Shown here: positions 1-11,921 of the stretch, piece by piece | How positions within the stretch are numbered: position 1 is the stretch's first letter | Layout: each line of letters begins with the position of its first letter | Source: Hydractinia symbiolongicarpus | Lineage: Eukaryota > Cnidaria > Hydrozoa > Anthoathecata > Hydractiniidae | Reading direction: 5' to 3' | Assembly: GCF_029227915.1 (NCBI RefSeq) | Contig: NC_079884.1 | Location: 5,768,001 to 5,832,000, forward strand | Length of the DNA: 64,000 nucleotides | Notes under the pieces: generated by a model | Databases searched by the model: none | What the model was told of the DNA's origin: nothing | What the model saw: the letters and a program-made list of their open reading frames with translations, nothing else | Position numbers and translations under genes: made by a program

Positions 1-606
1 GTATACTTTTGACTATACGGGCCGAGTTCGAGATTTACGGGAAGTCGCGGATTTTCGTTTGCCGGCAATTAAACTTCTTTTATTCAGCGTCTCATCAAAA
101 ATGAAAACATTTTTGAAAACTACAAGTCTCATGGGCTTTAGTGGTGAATAATAATTTAAAAAATCGTTCGGGAAATGAGTTTACACCCCGGGTACTATCT
201 TTGTATACTTTTGACTATACGGGCCGAGTCCGGGATTTACGGGAAATCGCGAGTTTTTGTTTGCCGGCGATTAAACAACTTTCATTAAACGTCTCATCAA
301 AAATGAAAACATTTCTGAAAACTACAAGTCTCATGCGTTTTAGTGGAGAAAATTAATTTAAAAAATCGTTCGGGAAATGAGTTTACTCCCTGGGTACTTT
401 CTTTGTATACTTTTGACTATACGGGCCGAGTTCGGGATTTACTGGAAGTCGCGGATTTTCGTTTGCCGGCAATTAAACTTCTTTTATTCAGCGTCTCATC
501 AAAAATGAAAACATTTTTAAAAACTACAAGTCTCATGGGCTTTAGTGGTGAATAATAATTTAAAAAATCGTTCGGGAAATGAGTTTACACCCCGGGTACT
601 ATCTTT

Positions 607-624
607 GTATACTTTTGACTATAC
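607..624. repeat. Short dyad in monomer, representative
   Basis: GTATA at 607-611 pairs with TATAC at 620-624 across an 8-base spacer. A second dyad in the same monomer pairs AATCGC (649-654) with GCGATT (671-676) across 16 bases. Both recur in many monomers. Short dyads are common in centromeric satellites of several lineages; no function is shown here. Confidence 0.45.
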
Positions 625-657
625 GGGCCGAGTCCGGGATTTACGGGAAATCGCGGG
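625..657 (+). other. Four phased GGG runs (G-quadruplex-compatible), representative
   Basis: GGG at 625-627, 636-638, 645-647 and 655-657, with gaps of 8, 6 and 7 bases. Run starts are 11, 9 and 10 bp apart. The same arrangement is kept in most monomers, in both the CCGAGTCC and CCAAGCCC subfamilies. The fourth run is lost in monomers with GTCGCGGATTTTCG or ATCGCAGG. The pattern fits the relaxed four-run rule for intramolecular quadruplexes (loops longer than 7 are allowed only under loose definitions). Whether it folds is inference. Confidence 0.5.
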
Positions 658-808
658 TTTTTGTTTGCCGGCGATTAAACAACTTTCATTAAACGTCTCA
701 TCAAAAATGAAAACATTTCTGAAAACTACAAGTCTCATGCGTTTTAGTGGAGAAAATTAATTTAAAAAATCGTTCGGGAAATGAGTTTACTCCCTGGGTA
801 CTTTCTTT

Positions 809-1011
809 GTATACTTTTGACTATACGGGCCGAGTTCGGGATTTACGGGAAATCGCGGATTTTCGTTTGCCGGCAATTAAACTTCTTTTATTCAGCGTCT
901 CATCAAAAATGAAAACATTTTTAAAAACTACAAGTCTCATGGGCTTTAGTGGTGAAATAATAATTTAAAAAATCGTTCGGGAAATGAGTTTACACCCCGG
1001 GTACTTTCTTT
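809..1011 (+). repeat. Representative 203-bp satellite monomer
   Basis: One full-length monomer delimited by GTATAC landmarks, given as a reference unit. It belongs to the domain A subfamily with GAGTTCGGGATTTACGGG near its start and CTCATGGGCTTTAGTGG near its end. The length is 203 bp, which is 2 modulo 3, so any reading frame changes when it passes into the next copy. The phase chosen is arbitrary; another start point would be equally valid. Confidence 0.9.
834..850 (+). promoter_or_regulatory. CENP-B-box-like 17-mer, representative
   Basis: GTTCGGGATTTACGGGA matches the mammalian CENP-B box core pattern (TTCG, four any, A, two any, CGGG) at eight of nine essential positions; the central A is T. 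It recurs in one domain A monomer subfamily, for example at 3472-3488, 5091-5107, 7728-7744 and 31446-31462. In other subfamilies TTCG becomes TCCG or CCCG, and in some copies CGGG becomes CTGG. Similarity may be accidental; no CENP-B-like protein is known for this source. Confidence 0.22.
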
Positions 1012-3774
1012 GTATACTTTTGACTATACGGGCCGAGTCCGGGATTTATGGGAAATCGCAGGTTTTCGTTTGCCGGCTATTAAACTTCTTTTATTCAGCG
1101 TCTCATCAAAAATGAAAACATTTTTGAAAACTACAAGTCTCATGCGTTTTAGTGGTGAAAAAATAAATTAAAAAATCGTTCAGGAAATGAGTTTACTCCG
1201 TGGGTACTATCTTTGTATACTTTTGACTATACGGGCCAAGCCCGGGATGTACGGGAAATCTCGGGTTTTCGTTTGCCGGCGATTAAACCTCTTTCATTAA
1301 GCGTCTCATCAAAAATGAAAACATTTTTGAAAACTACAAGTGTCATGCGTTTTAGTGTTGAAAAAATAAATTAAGAAATCGTCCTGGAAATGAGTTTACT
1401 CACAGGGTACTTTCTTTGTATACATTCGACTATACGGGCCAAGCCCGGGATTTACGGGAAATCGCGGGTTTTCGTTTGCCGGCAATTAAACTTCTTTTAT
1501 TCAGCGTCTCATCAAAAATGAAAACATTTTTAAAAAATACAAGTCTCATGGGCTTTAGTGGTGAAATAATAACTTAAAAAATCGTTCGGGAAATGAGTTT
1601 ACACCCCGGGTACTTTCTTTGTATACTTTTGACTATACGGGCCGAGTCCGGCATTTACGGGAAATCGCAGGTTTTCGTTTGCCGGCTATTAAACTTCTTT
1701 TATTCAGCGTCTCATCAAAAATGAAAACATTTGTGAAAACTACAAGTCTCATGCGTTTTAGTGGTGAAAAAATAAATTAAAAAATCGTTCGGGAAATGAG
1801 TTTACTCCCTGGGTACTATCTTTGTATACTTTTGACTATACGGGCCAAGCCCGGGATTTACGGGAAATCTCGGGTTTTCGTTTGCCGGCGATTAAACCTC
1901 TTTCATTAAGCGTCTCATCAAAAATGAAAACATTTTTGAAAACTACAAGTCTCATGCGTTTTAGTGGTGAAAAAATAAATTAAAAAATCGTTCGGGAAAT
2001 GAGTTTACTCCCTGGGTACTATCTTTGTATACTTTTGACTATACGGGCCAAGCCCGGGATTTACGGGAAATCTCGGGTTTTCGTTTGCCGGCGATTAAAC
2101 CTCTTTCATTAAGCGTCTCATCAAAAATGAAAACATTTTTGAAAACTACAAGTGTCATGCGTTTTAGTGTTGAAAAAATAAATTAAAAAATCGTTCTGGA
2201 AATGAGTTTACTCACAGGGTACTTTCTTTGTATACATTCGACTATACGGGCCAAGCCCGGGATTTACGGGAAATCGCGGGTTTTCGTTTGCCGGCAATTA
2301 AACTTCTTTTATTCAGCGTCTCATCAAAAATGAAAACATTTTTAAAAAATACAAGTCTCATGGGCTTTAGTGGTGAAATAATAACTTAAAAAATCGTTCG
2401 GGAAATGAGTTTACACCCCGGGTACTTTCTTTGTATACTTTTGACTATACGGGCCGAGTCCGGCATTTACGGGAAATCGCAGGTTTTCGTTTGCCGGCTA
2501 TTAAACTTCTTTTATTCAGCGTCTCATGAAAAATGAAAACATTTTTGAAAACTACAAGTCTCATGCGTTTTAGTGGTGAAAAAATAAATTAAAAAATCGT
2601 TCGGGAAATGAGTTTACTCCCTGGGTACTATCTTTGTATACTTTTGACTATACGGGCCAAGCCCGGGATTTACGGGAAATCTCGGGTTTTCGTTTGCCGG
2701 CGATTAAACCTCTTTCATTAAGCGTCTCATCAAAAATGAAAACATTTTTGAAAACTACAAGTCTCATGCGTTTTAGTGGTGAAATAATAAATTAAAAAAT
2801 CGTTCGGGAAATGAGTTTACTCCCTGGGTACTATCTTTGTATACTTTTGACTATACGGGCCAAGCCCGGGATTTACGGGAAATCTCGGGTTTTCGTTTGC
2901 CGGCGATTAAACCTCTTTCATTAAGCGTCTCATCAAAAATGAAAACATTTTTGAAAACTACAAGTCTCATGCGTTTTAGTGTTGAAAAAATAAATTAAAA
3001 AATCGTTCCGCAAATGAGTTTACTCACAGGGTACTTTCTTTGTATACATTCGACTATACGGGCCAAGCCCGGGATTTACGGGAAATCGCGGGTTTTCGTT
3101 TGCCAGCGATTAAACCTGTTTCATTAAGCGTCTCATCAAAAATGAAAACATTTTTGAAAACTGCAAGTCTCATGCGTTTTAGTGGTGAAAAGATAATTGA
3201 AAAAATCGTTTCGGAAATGAATTTACTCACAGGGTACTTTCTTTGTACACATTCGACTATACGGGCCAAGCCTGGGATTTACGGGAAATCGCGGGTTTTT
3301 GTTTGCCGGCGATTAAACAACTTTCATTAAACGTCTCATCAAAAATAAAAACATTTCTGAAAACTACAAGTCTCATGCGTTTTAGTGGAGAAAATTAATT
3401 TAAAAAATCGTTCGGGAAATGAGTTTACTCCCTGGGTACTTTCTTTGTATACTTTTGACTATACGGGCCGAGTTCGGGATTTACGGGAAGTCGCGGATTT
3501 TCGTTTGCCGGCAATTAAACTTCTTTTATTCAGCGTGTCATCAAAAATGAAAACATTTTTGAAAACTACAAGTCTCATGCGTTTTAGTGGTGAAAAAATA
3601 AATTAAAAAATCGTTCGGGAAATGAGTTTACTCCGTGGGTACTATCTTTGTATACTTTTGACTATACGGGCCAAGCCCGGGATTTACGGGAAATCTCGGG
3701 TTTTCGTTTGCCGGCGATTAAACTTCTTTTATTCAGCGTCTCATCAAAAATGAAAACATTTTTGAAAACTACAA

Positions 3775-6700
3775 GTCTCATGCGTTTTAGTGGTGAAAAA
3801 ATAAATTAAAAAATCGTTCGGGAAATGAGTTTACTCCGTGGGTACTATCTTTGTATACTTTTGACTATACGGGCCAAGCCCGGGATTTACGGGAAATCTC
3901 GGGTTTTCGTTTGCCGGCGATTAAACCTCTTTCATTAAGCGTCTCATCAAAAATGAAAACATTTTTGAAAACTACAAGTCTCATGCGTTTTAGTGTTGAA
4001 AAAATAAATTAAAAAATCGTTCTGGAAATGAGTTTACTCACAGGGTACTTTCTTTGTATACATTCGACTATACGGGCCAAGCCCGGGATTTACGGGAATT
4101 CGCGGGTTTTCGTTTGCCAGCAATTAAACAACTTTCATTAAATGTCTCATCAAAAATGAAAACATTTCTGAAAACTACAAGTCTCATGCGTTTTAGTAGA
4201 GAAAATTAATTTAAAAAATCGTTCGGGAAATGAGTTTACTCCCTGGGTACTTTCTTTGTATACTTTTGACTATACGGGCCGAGTTCGAGATTTACGGGAA
4301 GTCGCGGATTTTCGTTTGCCGGCAATTAAACTTCTTTTATTCAGCGTCTCATCAAAAATGAAAACATTTTTGAAAACTACAAGTCTCATGGGCTTTAGTG
4401 GTGAATAATAATTTAAAAAATCGTTCGGGAAATGAGTTTACACCCCGGGTACTATCTTTGTATACTTTTGACTATACGGGCCGAGTCCGGGATTTACGGG
4501 AAATCGCGAGTTTTTGTTTGCCGGCGATTAAACAACTTTCATTAAACGTCTCATCAAAAATGAAAACATTTCTGAAAACTACAAGTCTCATGCGTTTTAG
4601 TGGAGAAAATTAATTTAAAAAATCGTTCGGGAAATGAGTTTACTCCCTGGGTACTTTCTTTGTATACTTTTGACTATACGGGCCGAGTTCGGGATTTACT
4701 GGAAGTCGCGGATTTTCGTTTGCCGGCAATTAAACTTCTTTTATTCAGCGTCTCATCAAAAATGAAAACATTTTTAAAAACTACAAGTCTCATGGGCTTT
4801 AGTGGTGAATAATAATTTAAAAAATCGTTCGGGAAATGAGTTTACACCCCGGGTACTATCTTTGTATACTTTTGACTATACGGGCCGAGTCCGGGATTTA
4901 CGGGAAATCGCGGGTTTTTGTTTGCCGGCGATTAAACAACTTTCATTAAACGTCTCATCAAAAATGAAAACATTTCTGAAAACTACAAGTCTCATGCGTT
5001 TTAGTGGAGAAAATTAATTTAAAAAATCGTTCGGGAAATGAGTTTACTCCCTGGGTACTTTCTTTGTATACTTTTGACTATACGGGCCGAGTTCGGGATT
5101 TACGGGAAGTCGCGGATTTTCGTTTGCCGGCAATTAAACTTCTTTTATTCAGCGTCTCATCAAAAATGAAAACATTTTTAAAAACTAAAAGTCTCATGGG
5201 CTTTAGTGGTGAAATAATAATTTAAAAAATCGTTCGGGAAATGAGTTTACAGCCCGGGTACTTTCTTTGTATACTTTTGACTCTACGGGCCGAGTCCGGG
5301 ATTTACGGGAAATCGCAGGTTTTCGTTTGCCGGCTATTAAACTTCTTTTATTCAGCGTCTCATCAAAAATGAAAACATTTTTGAAAACTACAAGTCTCAT
5401 GCGTTTTAGTGGTGAAAAAATAAATTAAAAAATCGTTCGGGAAATGAGTTTACTCCCTGGGTACTATCTTTGTATACTTTTGACTATACGGGCCAAGCCC
5501 GAGATATACGGGAAATCTCGGGTTTTCGTTTGCCGGCGATTAAACCTCTTTCATTAAGCGTCTCATCAAAAATGAAATTATTTTTGAAAACTGCAAGTCT
5601 CATGCGTTTTAGTGGTGAAAAGATAATTGAAAAAATCGTTCGGGAAATGAGTTTACTCCCTGGGTACTTTCTTTGTATACTTTTGACTATACGGGCCGAG
5701 TTCGAGATTTACGGGAAGTCGCGGATTTTCGTTTGCCGGCAATTAAACTTTTTTTATTCAGCGTCTCATCAAAAATGAAAACATTTTTAAAAACTACAAG
5801 TCTCATGGGCTTTAGTGGTGAAATAATAATTTAAAAAATCGTTCGGGAAATGAGTTTACACCCCAGGTACTTTCTTTGTATACTTTTGACTATACGGGCC
5901 GAGTCCGGGATTTACGGGAAATCGCAGGTTTTCGTTTGCCGGCTATTAAACTTCTTTTATTCAGCGTCTCATCAAAAATGAAAACATTTTTGAAAACTAC
6001 AAGTCTCATGCGTTTTAGTGGTGAAAAAATAAATTAAAAAATCGTTCGGGAAATGAGTTTACTCCCTGGGTACTATCTTTGTATACTTTTGACTATACGG
6101 GCCAAGCCCGGGATTTACGGGAAATCTCGGGTTTTCGTTTGCCGGCGATTAAACCTCTTTCATTAAGCGTTTCATCAAAAATGAAAACATTTCTGAAAAC
6201 TACAAGTCTCATGCGTTTTAGTGGTGAAAAAATGACTTAAAAAATCGTTCCGGAAATGAGTTTACTCCCTGGGTACTTTCTTTGTATACTTTTGACTACA
6301 CGGGCCGAGTCCGGGATTTACGGGAAATCGCGGGTTTTTGTTTGCCGGCGATTAAACAACTTTCATTAAACGTCTCATCAAAAATGAAAACATTTCTGAA
6401 AACTACAAGTCTCATGCGTTTTAGTGGAGAAAATTAATTTAAGAAATCGTTCGGGAAATGAGTTTACTCCCTGGGTACTTTCTTTGTATACTTTTGACTA
6501 TACGGGCCGAGTTCGGGATTTACGGGAAGTCGCGGATTTTCGTTTGCCGGCAATTAAACTTCTTTTATTCAGCGTCTCATCAAAAATGAAAACATTTTTA
6601 AAAAATACAAGTCTCATGGGCTTTAGTGGTGAAATAATAACTTAAAAAATCGTTCGGGAAATGAGTTTACACCCCGGGTACTTTCTTTGTATACTTTTGA

Positions 6701-8205
6701 CTATACGGGCCGAGTCCGGGATTTACGGGAAATCGCAGGTTTTTGTTTGCCGGCTATTAAACTTCTTTTATTCAGCGTCTCATCAAAAATGAAAACATTT
6801 TTGAAAACTACAAGTCTCATGCGTTTTAGTGGTGAAAAAATAAATTGAAAAATCGTTCGGGAAATGAGTTTACTCCCTGGGTACTATCTTTGTATACTTT
6901 TGACTATACGGGCCAAGCCCGGGATTTACGGGAAATCTCGGGTTTTCGTTTGCCGGCGATTAAACCTCTTTCATTAAGCGTCTCATCAAAAATGAAAACA
7001 TTTTTGAAAACTACAAGTCTCATGCGTTTTAGTGGTGAAAAAATAAATTAAAAAATCGTTCGGGAAATGAGTTTACTCCCTGGGTACTATCTTTGTATAC
7101 TTTTGACTATACGGGCCAAGCCCGGGATTTACGGGAAATCTCGAGTTTTCGTTTGCCGGCGATTAAACCTCTTTCATTAAGCGTCTCATCAAAAATGAAA
7201 ACATTTTTGAAAACTACAAGTCTCATGCGTTTTAGTGTTGAAAAAATAAATTAAAAAATCGTTCCGCAAATGAGTTTACTCACAGGGTACTTTCTTTGTA
7301 TACATTTGACTATACGGGCCAAGCCCGGGATTTACGGGAAATCGCGGGTTTTCGTTTGCCAGCGATTAAACCTGTTTCATTAAGCGTCTCATCAAAAATG
7401 AAAACATTTTTGAAAACTGCAAGTCTCATGCGTTTTAGTGGTGAAAAGATAATTGAAAAAATCGTTTCGGAAATGAGTTTACTCACAGGGTACTTTCTTT
7501 GTACACATTCGACTATACGGGCCAAGCCTGGGATTTACGGGAAATCGCGGGTTTTTGTTTGCCGGCGATTAAACAACTTTCATTAAACGTCTCATCAAAA
7601 ATAAAAACATTTCTGAAAACTACAAGTCTCATGCGTTTTAGTGGAGAAAATTAATTTAAAAAATCGTTCGGGAAATGAGTTTACTCCCTGGGTACTTTCT
7701 TTGTATACTTTTGACTATACGGGCCGAGTTCGGGATTTACGGGAAGTCGCGGATTTTCGTTTGCCGGCAATTAAACTTCTTTTATTCAGCGTCTCATCAA
7801 AAATGAAAACATTTTTAAAAACTACAAGTCTCATGGGCTTTAGTGGTGAAATAATAATTTAAAAAATCGTTCGGGAAATGAGTTTACACCCCGGATACTT
7901 TCTTTGTATACTTTTGACTATACGGGCCGAGTCCGGGATTTATGGGAAATCGCAGGTTTTCGTTTGCCGGCTATTAAACTTCTTTTATTCAGCGTCTCAT
8001 CAAAAATGAAAACATTTTTGAAAACTACAAGTCTCATGCGTTTTAGTGGTGAAAAAATAAATTAAAAAATCGTTCGGGAAATGAGTTTACTCCGTGGGTA
8101 CTATCTTTGTATACTTTTGACTATACGGGCCAAGCCCGGGATTTACGGGAAATCTCGCGTTTTCGTTTGCCGGCGATTAAACCTCTTTCATTAAGCGTCT
8201 CATCA
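3775..8205 (+). repeat. 4.4-kb segmental duplication, copy 1 (offset 9931)
   Basis: A block of about 22 monomers is repeated at a constant offset of 9931 bp (49 monomers) with no visible net indel. Matching landmarks are 4398/14329, 5470/15401, 6424/16355, 6845/16776, 7296/17227 and 7641/17572. Rare variants are shared, including the ACTAAAAGTCTCATGGG monomer, TTTACAGCCCGGG and the unusual AAATTGAAAAATCG junction at 6842/16773. Private differences are scattered point changes, such as GACTCTACGG at about 5280 versus GACTATACGG. Ends were estimated where the registers diverge. Confidence 0.8.
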
Positions 8206-8274
8206 AAAATGAAAACATTTTTGAAAACTACAAGTCTCATGCGTTTTAGTGGTGAAAAAATAAATTAAAAAATC

Positions 8275-11055
8275 GTTCGGGAAATGAGTTTACTCCCTGG
8301 GTACTATCTTTGTATACTTTTGACTATACGGGCCAAGCCCGGGATTTACGGGAAATCTCGAGTTTTCGTTTGCCGGCGATTAAACCTCTTTCATTAAGCG
8401 TCTCATCAAAAATGAAAACATTTTTGAAAACTACAAGTCTCATGCGTTTTAGTGTTGAAAAAATAAATTAAAAAATCGTTCCGCAAATGAGTTTACTCAC
8501 AGGGTACTTTCTTTGTATACATTTGACTATACGGGCCAAGCCCGGGATTTACGGGAAATCGCGGGTTTTCGTTTGCCAGCGATTAAACCTGTTTCATTAA
8601 GCGTCTCATCAAAAATGAAAACATTTTTGAAAACTGCAAGTCTCATGCGTTTTAGTGGTGAAAAGATAATTGAAAAAATCGTTTCGGAAATGAGTTTACT
8701 CACAGGGTACTTTCTTTGTACACATTCGACTATACGGGCCAAGCCTGGGATTTACGGGAAATCGCGGGTTTTTGTTTGCCGGCGATTAAACAACTTTCAT
8801 TAAACGTCTCATCAAAAATAAAAACATTTCTGAAAACTACAAGTCTCATGCGTTTTAGTGGAGAAAATTAATTTAAAAAATCGTTCGGGAAATGAGTTTA
8901 CTCCCTGGGTACTTTCTTTGTATACTTTTGACTATACGGGCCGAGTTCGGGATTTACGGGAAGTCGCGGATTTTCGTTTGCCGGCAATTAAACTTCTTTT
9001 ATTCAGCGTCTCATCAAAAATGAAAACATTTTTAAAAATTACAAGTCTCATGGGCTTTAGTGGTGAAATAATAATTTAAAAAATCGTTCGGGAAATGAGT
9101 TTACACCCCGGGTACTTTCTTTGTATACTTTTGACTATACGGGCCGAGTCCGGGATTTATGGGAAATCGCAGGTTTTCGTTTGCCGGCTATTAAACTTCT
9201 TTTATTCAGCGTCTCATCAAAAATGAAAACATTTTTGAAAACTACAAGTCTCATGCGTTTTAGTGGTGAAAAAATAAATTAAAAAATCGTTCGGGAAATG
9301 AGTTTACTCCGTGGGTACTATCTTTGTATACTTTTGACTATACGGGCCAAGCCCGGGATTTACGGGAAATCTCGGGTTTTCGTTTGCCGGCGATTAAACC
9401 TCTTTCATTAAGCGTCTCATCAAAAATGAAAACATTTCTGAAAACTACAAGTCTCATGCGTTTTAGTGGAGAAAATTAATTTAAAAAATCGTTCGGGAAA
9501 TGAGTTTACTCCCTGTGTACTTTCTTTGTATACTTTTGACTATACGGGCCGAGTTCGGGATTTACGGGAAGTCGCAGATTTTCGTTTGCCGGCAATTAAA
9601 CTTCTTTTATTCAGCGTCTCATCAAAAATGAAAACATTTTTAAAAACTACAAGTCTCATGGGCTTTAGTGGTGAAATAATAATTTAAAAAATCGTTCGGG
9701 AAATGAGTTTACACCCCGGGTACTTTCTTTGTATACTTTTGACTATACGGCCGAGTCCGGGATTTACGGGAAATCGCAGGTTTTCGTTTGCCGGCTATTA
9801 AACTTCTTTTATTCAGCGTCTCATCAAAAATGAAAACATTTTTGAAAACTACAAGTCTCATGCGTTTTAGTGGTGAAAAAATAAATTAAAAAATCGTTCG
9901 GGAAATGAGTTTACTCCCTGGGTACTATCTTTGTATACTTTTGACTATACGGGCCAAGCCCGGGATTTACGGGAAATCTCGGGTTTTCGTTTGCCGGCGA
10001 TTAAACCTCTTTCATTAAGCGTCTCATCAAAAATGAAAACATTTTTGAAAACTGCAAGTCTCATGCGTTTTAGTGGTGAAAAAATAAATTAAAAAATCGT
10101 TCGGGAAATGAGTTTACTCCGTGGGTACTATCTTTGTATACTTTTGACTATACGGGCCAAGCCCGGGATTTACGGGAAATCTCGGGTTTTCGTTTGCCGG
10201 CGATTAAACCTCTTTCATTAAGCGTCTCATCAAAAATGAAAACATTTTTGAAAACTACAAGTCTCATGCGTTTTAGTGTTGAAAAAATAAATTAAAAAAT
10301 CGTTCTGGAAATGAGTTTACTCACAGGGTACTTTCTTTTGATACATTCGACTATACGGGCCAAGCCCGGGATTTACGGGAATTCGCGGGTTTTCGTTTGC
10401 CAGCAATTAAACAACTTTCATTAAATGTCTCATCAAAAATGAAAACATTTCTGAAAACTACAAGTCTCATGCGTTTTAGTAGAGAAAATTAATTTAAAAA
10501 ATCGTTCGGGAAATGAGTTTACTCCCTGGGTACTTTCTTTGTATACTTTTGACTATACGGGCCGAGTTCGAGATTTACGGGAAGTCGCGGATTTTCGTTT
10601 GCCGGCAATTAAACTTCTTTTATTCAGCGTCTCATCAAAAATGAAAACATTTTTGAAAACTACAAGTCTCATGGGCTTTAGTGGTGAATAATAATTTAAA
10701 AAATCGTTCGGGAAATGAGTTTACACCCCGGGTACTATCTTTGTATACTTTTGACTATACGGGCCGAGTCCGGGATTTACGGGAAATCGCGAGTTTTTGT
10801 TTGCCGGCGATTAAACAACTTTCATTAAACGTCTCATCAAAAATGAAAACATTTCTGAAAACTACAAGTCTCATGCGTTTTAGTGGAGAAAATTAATTTA
10901 AAAAATCGTTCGGGAAATGAGTTTACTCCCTGGGTACTTTCTTTGTATACTTTTGACTATACGGGCCGAGTTCGGGATTTACTGGAAGTCGCGGATTTTC
11001 GTTTGCCGGCAATTAAACTTCTTTTATTCAGCGTCTCATCAAAAATGAAAACATT
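8275..11055 (+). repeat. 2.8-kb segmental duplication, copy 1 (offset about 3647)
   Basis: About 13.7 monomers recur at 11922-14703. Landmarks are 8513/12160 and 9466/13113 at an offset of 3647, then 10681/14329 at an offset of 3648. The one-base change in offset is explained by a single G missing in this copy at about 9750 (ACTATACGGCCGAG instead of ACTATACGGGCCGAG). The two copies share the variants TCCCTGTGTACTTTC and CTTTCTTTTGATACATTC. Confidence 0.78.
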
Positions 11056-11921
11056 TTTGAAAACTACAAGTCTCATGCGTTTTAGTGGTGAAAAAATAAA
11101 TTAAAAAATCGTTCGGGAAATGAGTTTACTCCCTGGGTACTATCTTTGTATACTTTTGACTATACGGGCCAAGCCCGGGATTTACGGGAAATCTCGAGTT
11201 TTCGTTTGCCGGCGATTAAACCTCTTTCATTAAGCGTCTCATCAAAAATGAAAACATTTTTGAAAACTACAAGTCTCATGCGTTTTAGTGTTGAAAAAAT
11301 AAATTAAAAAATCGTTCCGCAAATGAGTTTACTCACAGGGTACTTTCTTTGTATACATTTGACTATACGGGCCAAGCCCGGGATTTACGGGAAATCGCGG
11401 GTTTTCGTTTGCCAGCGATTAAACCTGTTTCATTAAGCGTCTCATCAAAAATGAAAACATTTTTGAAAACTGCAAGTCTCATGCGTTTTAGTGGTGAAAA
11501 GATAATTGAAAAAATCGTTTCGGAAATGAGTTTACTCACAGGGTACTTTCTTTGTACACATTCGACTATACGGGCCAAGCCTGGGATTTACGGGAAATCG
11601 CGGGTTTTTGTTTGCCGGCGATTAAACAACTTTCATTAAACGTCTCATCAAAAATAAAAACATTTCTGAAAACTACAAGTCTCATGCGTTTTAGTGGAGA
11701 AAATTAATTTAAAAAATCGTTCGGGAAATGAGTTTACTCCCTGGGTACTTTCTTTGTATACTTTTGACTATACGGGCCGAGTTCGGGATTTACGGGAAGT
11801 CGCGGATTTTCGTTTGCCGGCAATTAAACTTCTTTTATTCAGCGTCTCATCAAAAATGAAAACATTTTTAAAAACTACAAGTCTCATGGGCTTTAGTGGT
11901 GAAATAATAATTTAAAAAATC

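Larger units (their letters stand above)
1..1315 (+). repeat. Higher-order block, copy of 4258-5572
   Basis: About six and a half monomers repeat at an offset of 4257 bp (21 monomers). The first shared landmark is GAGTTCGAGATTTACGGGAA at the array start and after 4258. The block contains an alternation of two monomer types, one ending GTGAATAATAATTT and one ending GAGAAAATTAATTT, each 202 bp. Similarity at this register fades near 1315/5572, where the second copy has AAATTATTTTTG in place of AAAACATTTTTG. The same type pair also appears after 10541 and 14189. Boundaries were judged by eye and may be off by tens of bases. Confidence 0.7.

Noticed and set aside
659-676. CENP-B box at TTTCGTTTGCCGGCGAT, present in many monomers
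   Set aside because: Only the TTCG half fits; the central A and the CGGG half do not. The GTTCGGGATTTACGGGA word is a better, though still weak, candidate.
3054-3269. Minus-strand 71-codon frames (MARIVEC-type), repeated about 17 times
   Set aside because: They are the complement of the same satellite monomer pair and appear only where two specific subfamilies adjoin. No independent coding evidence.
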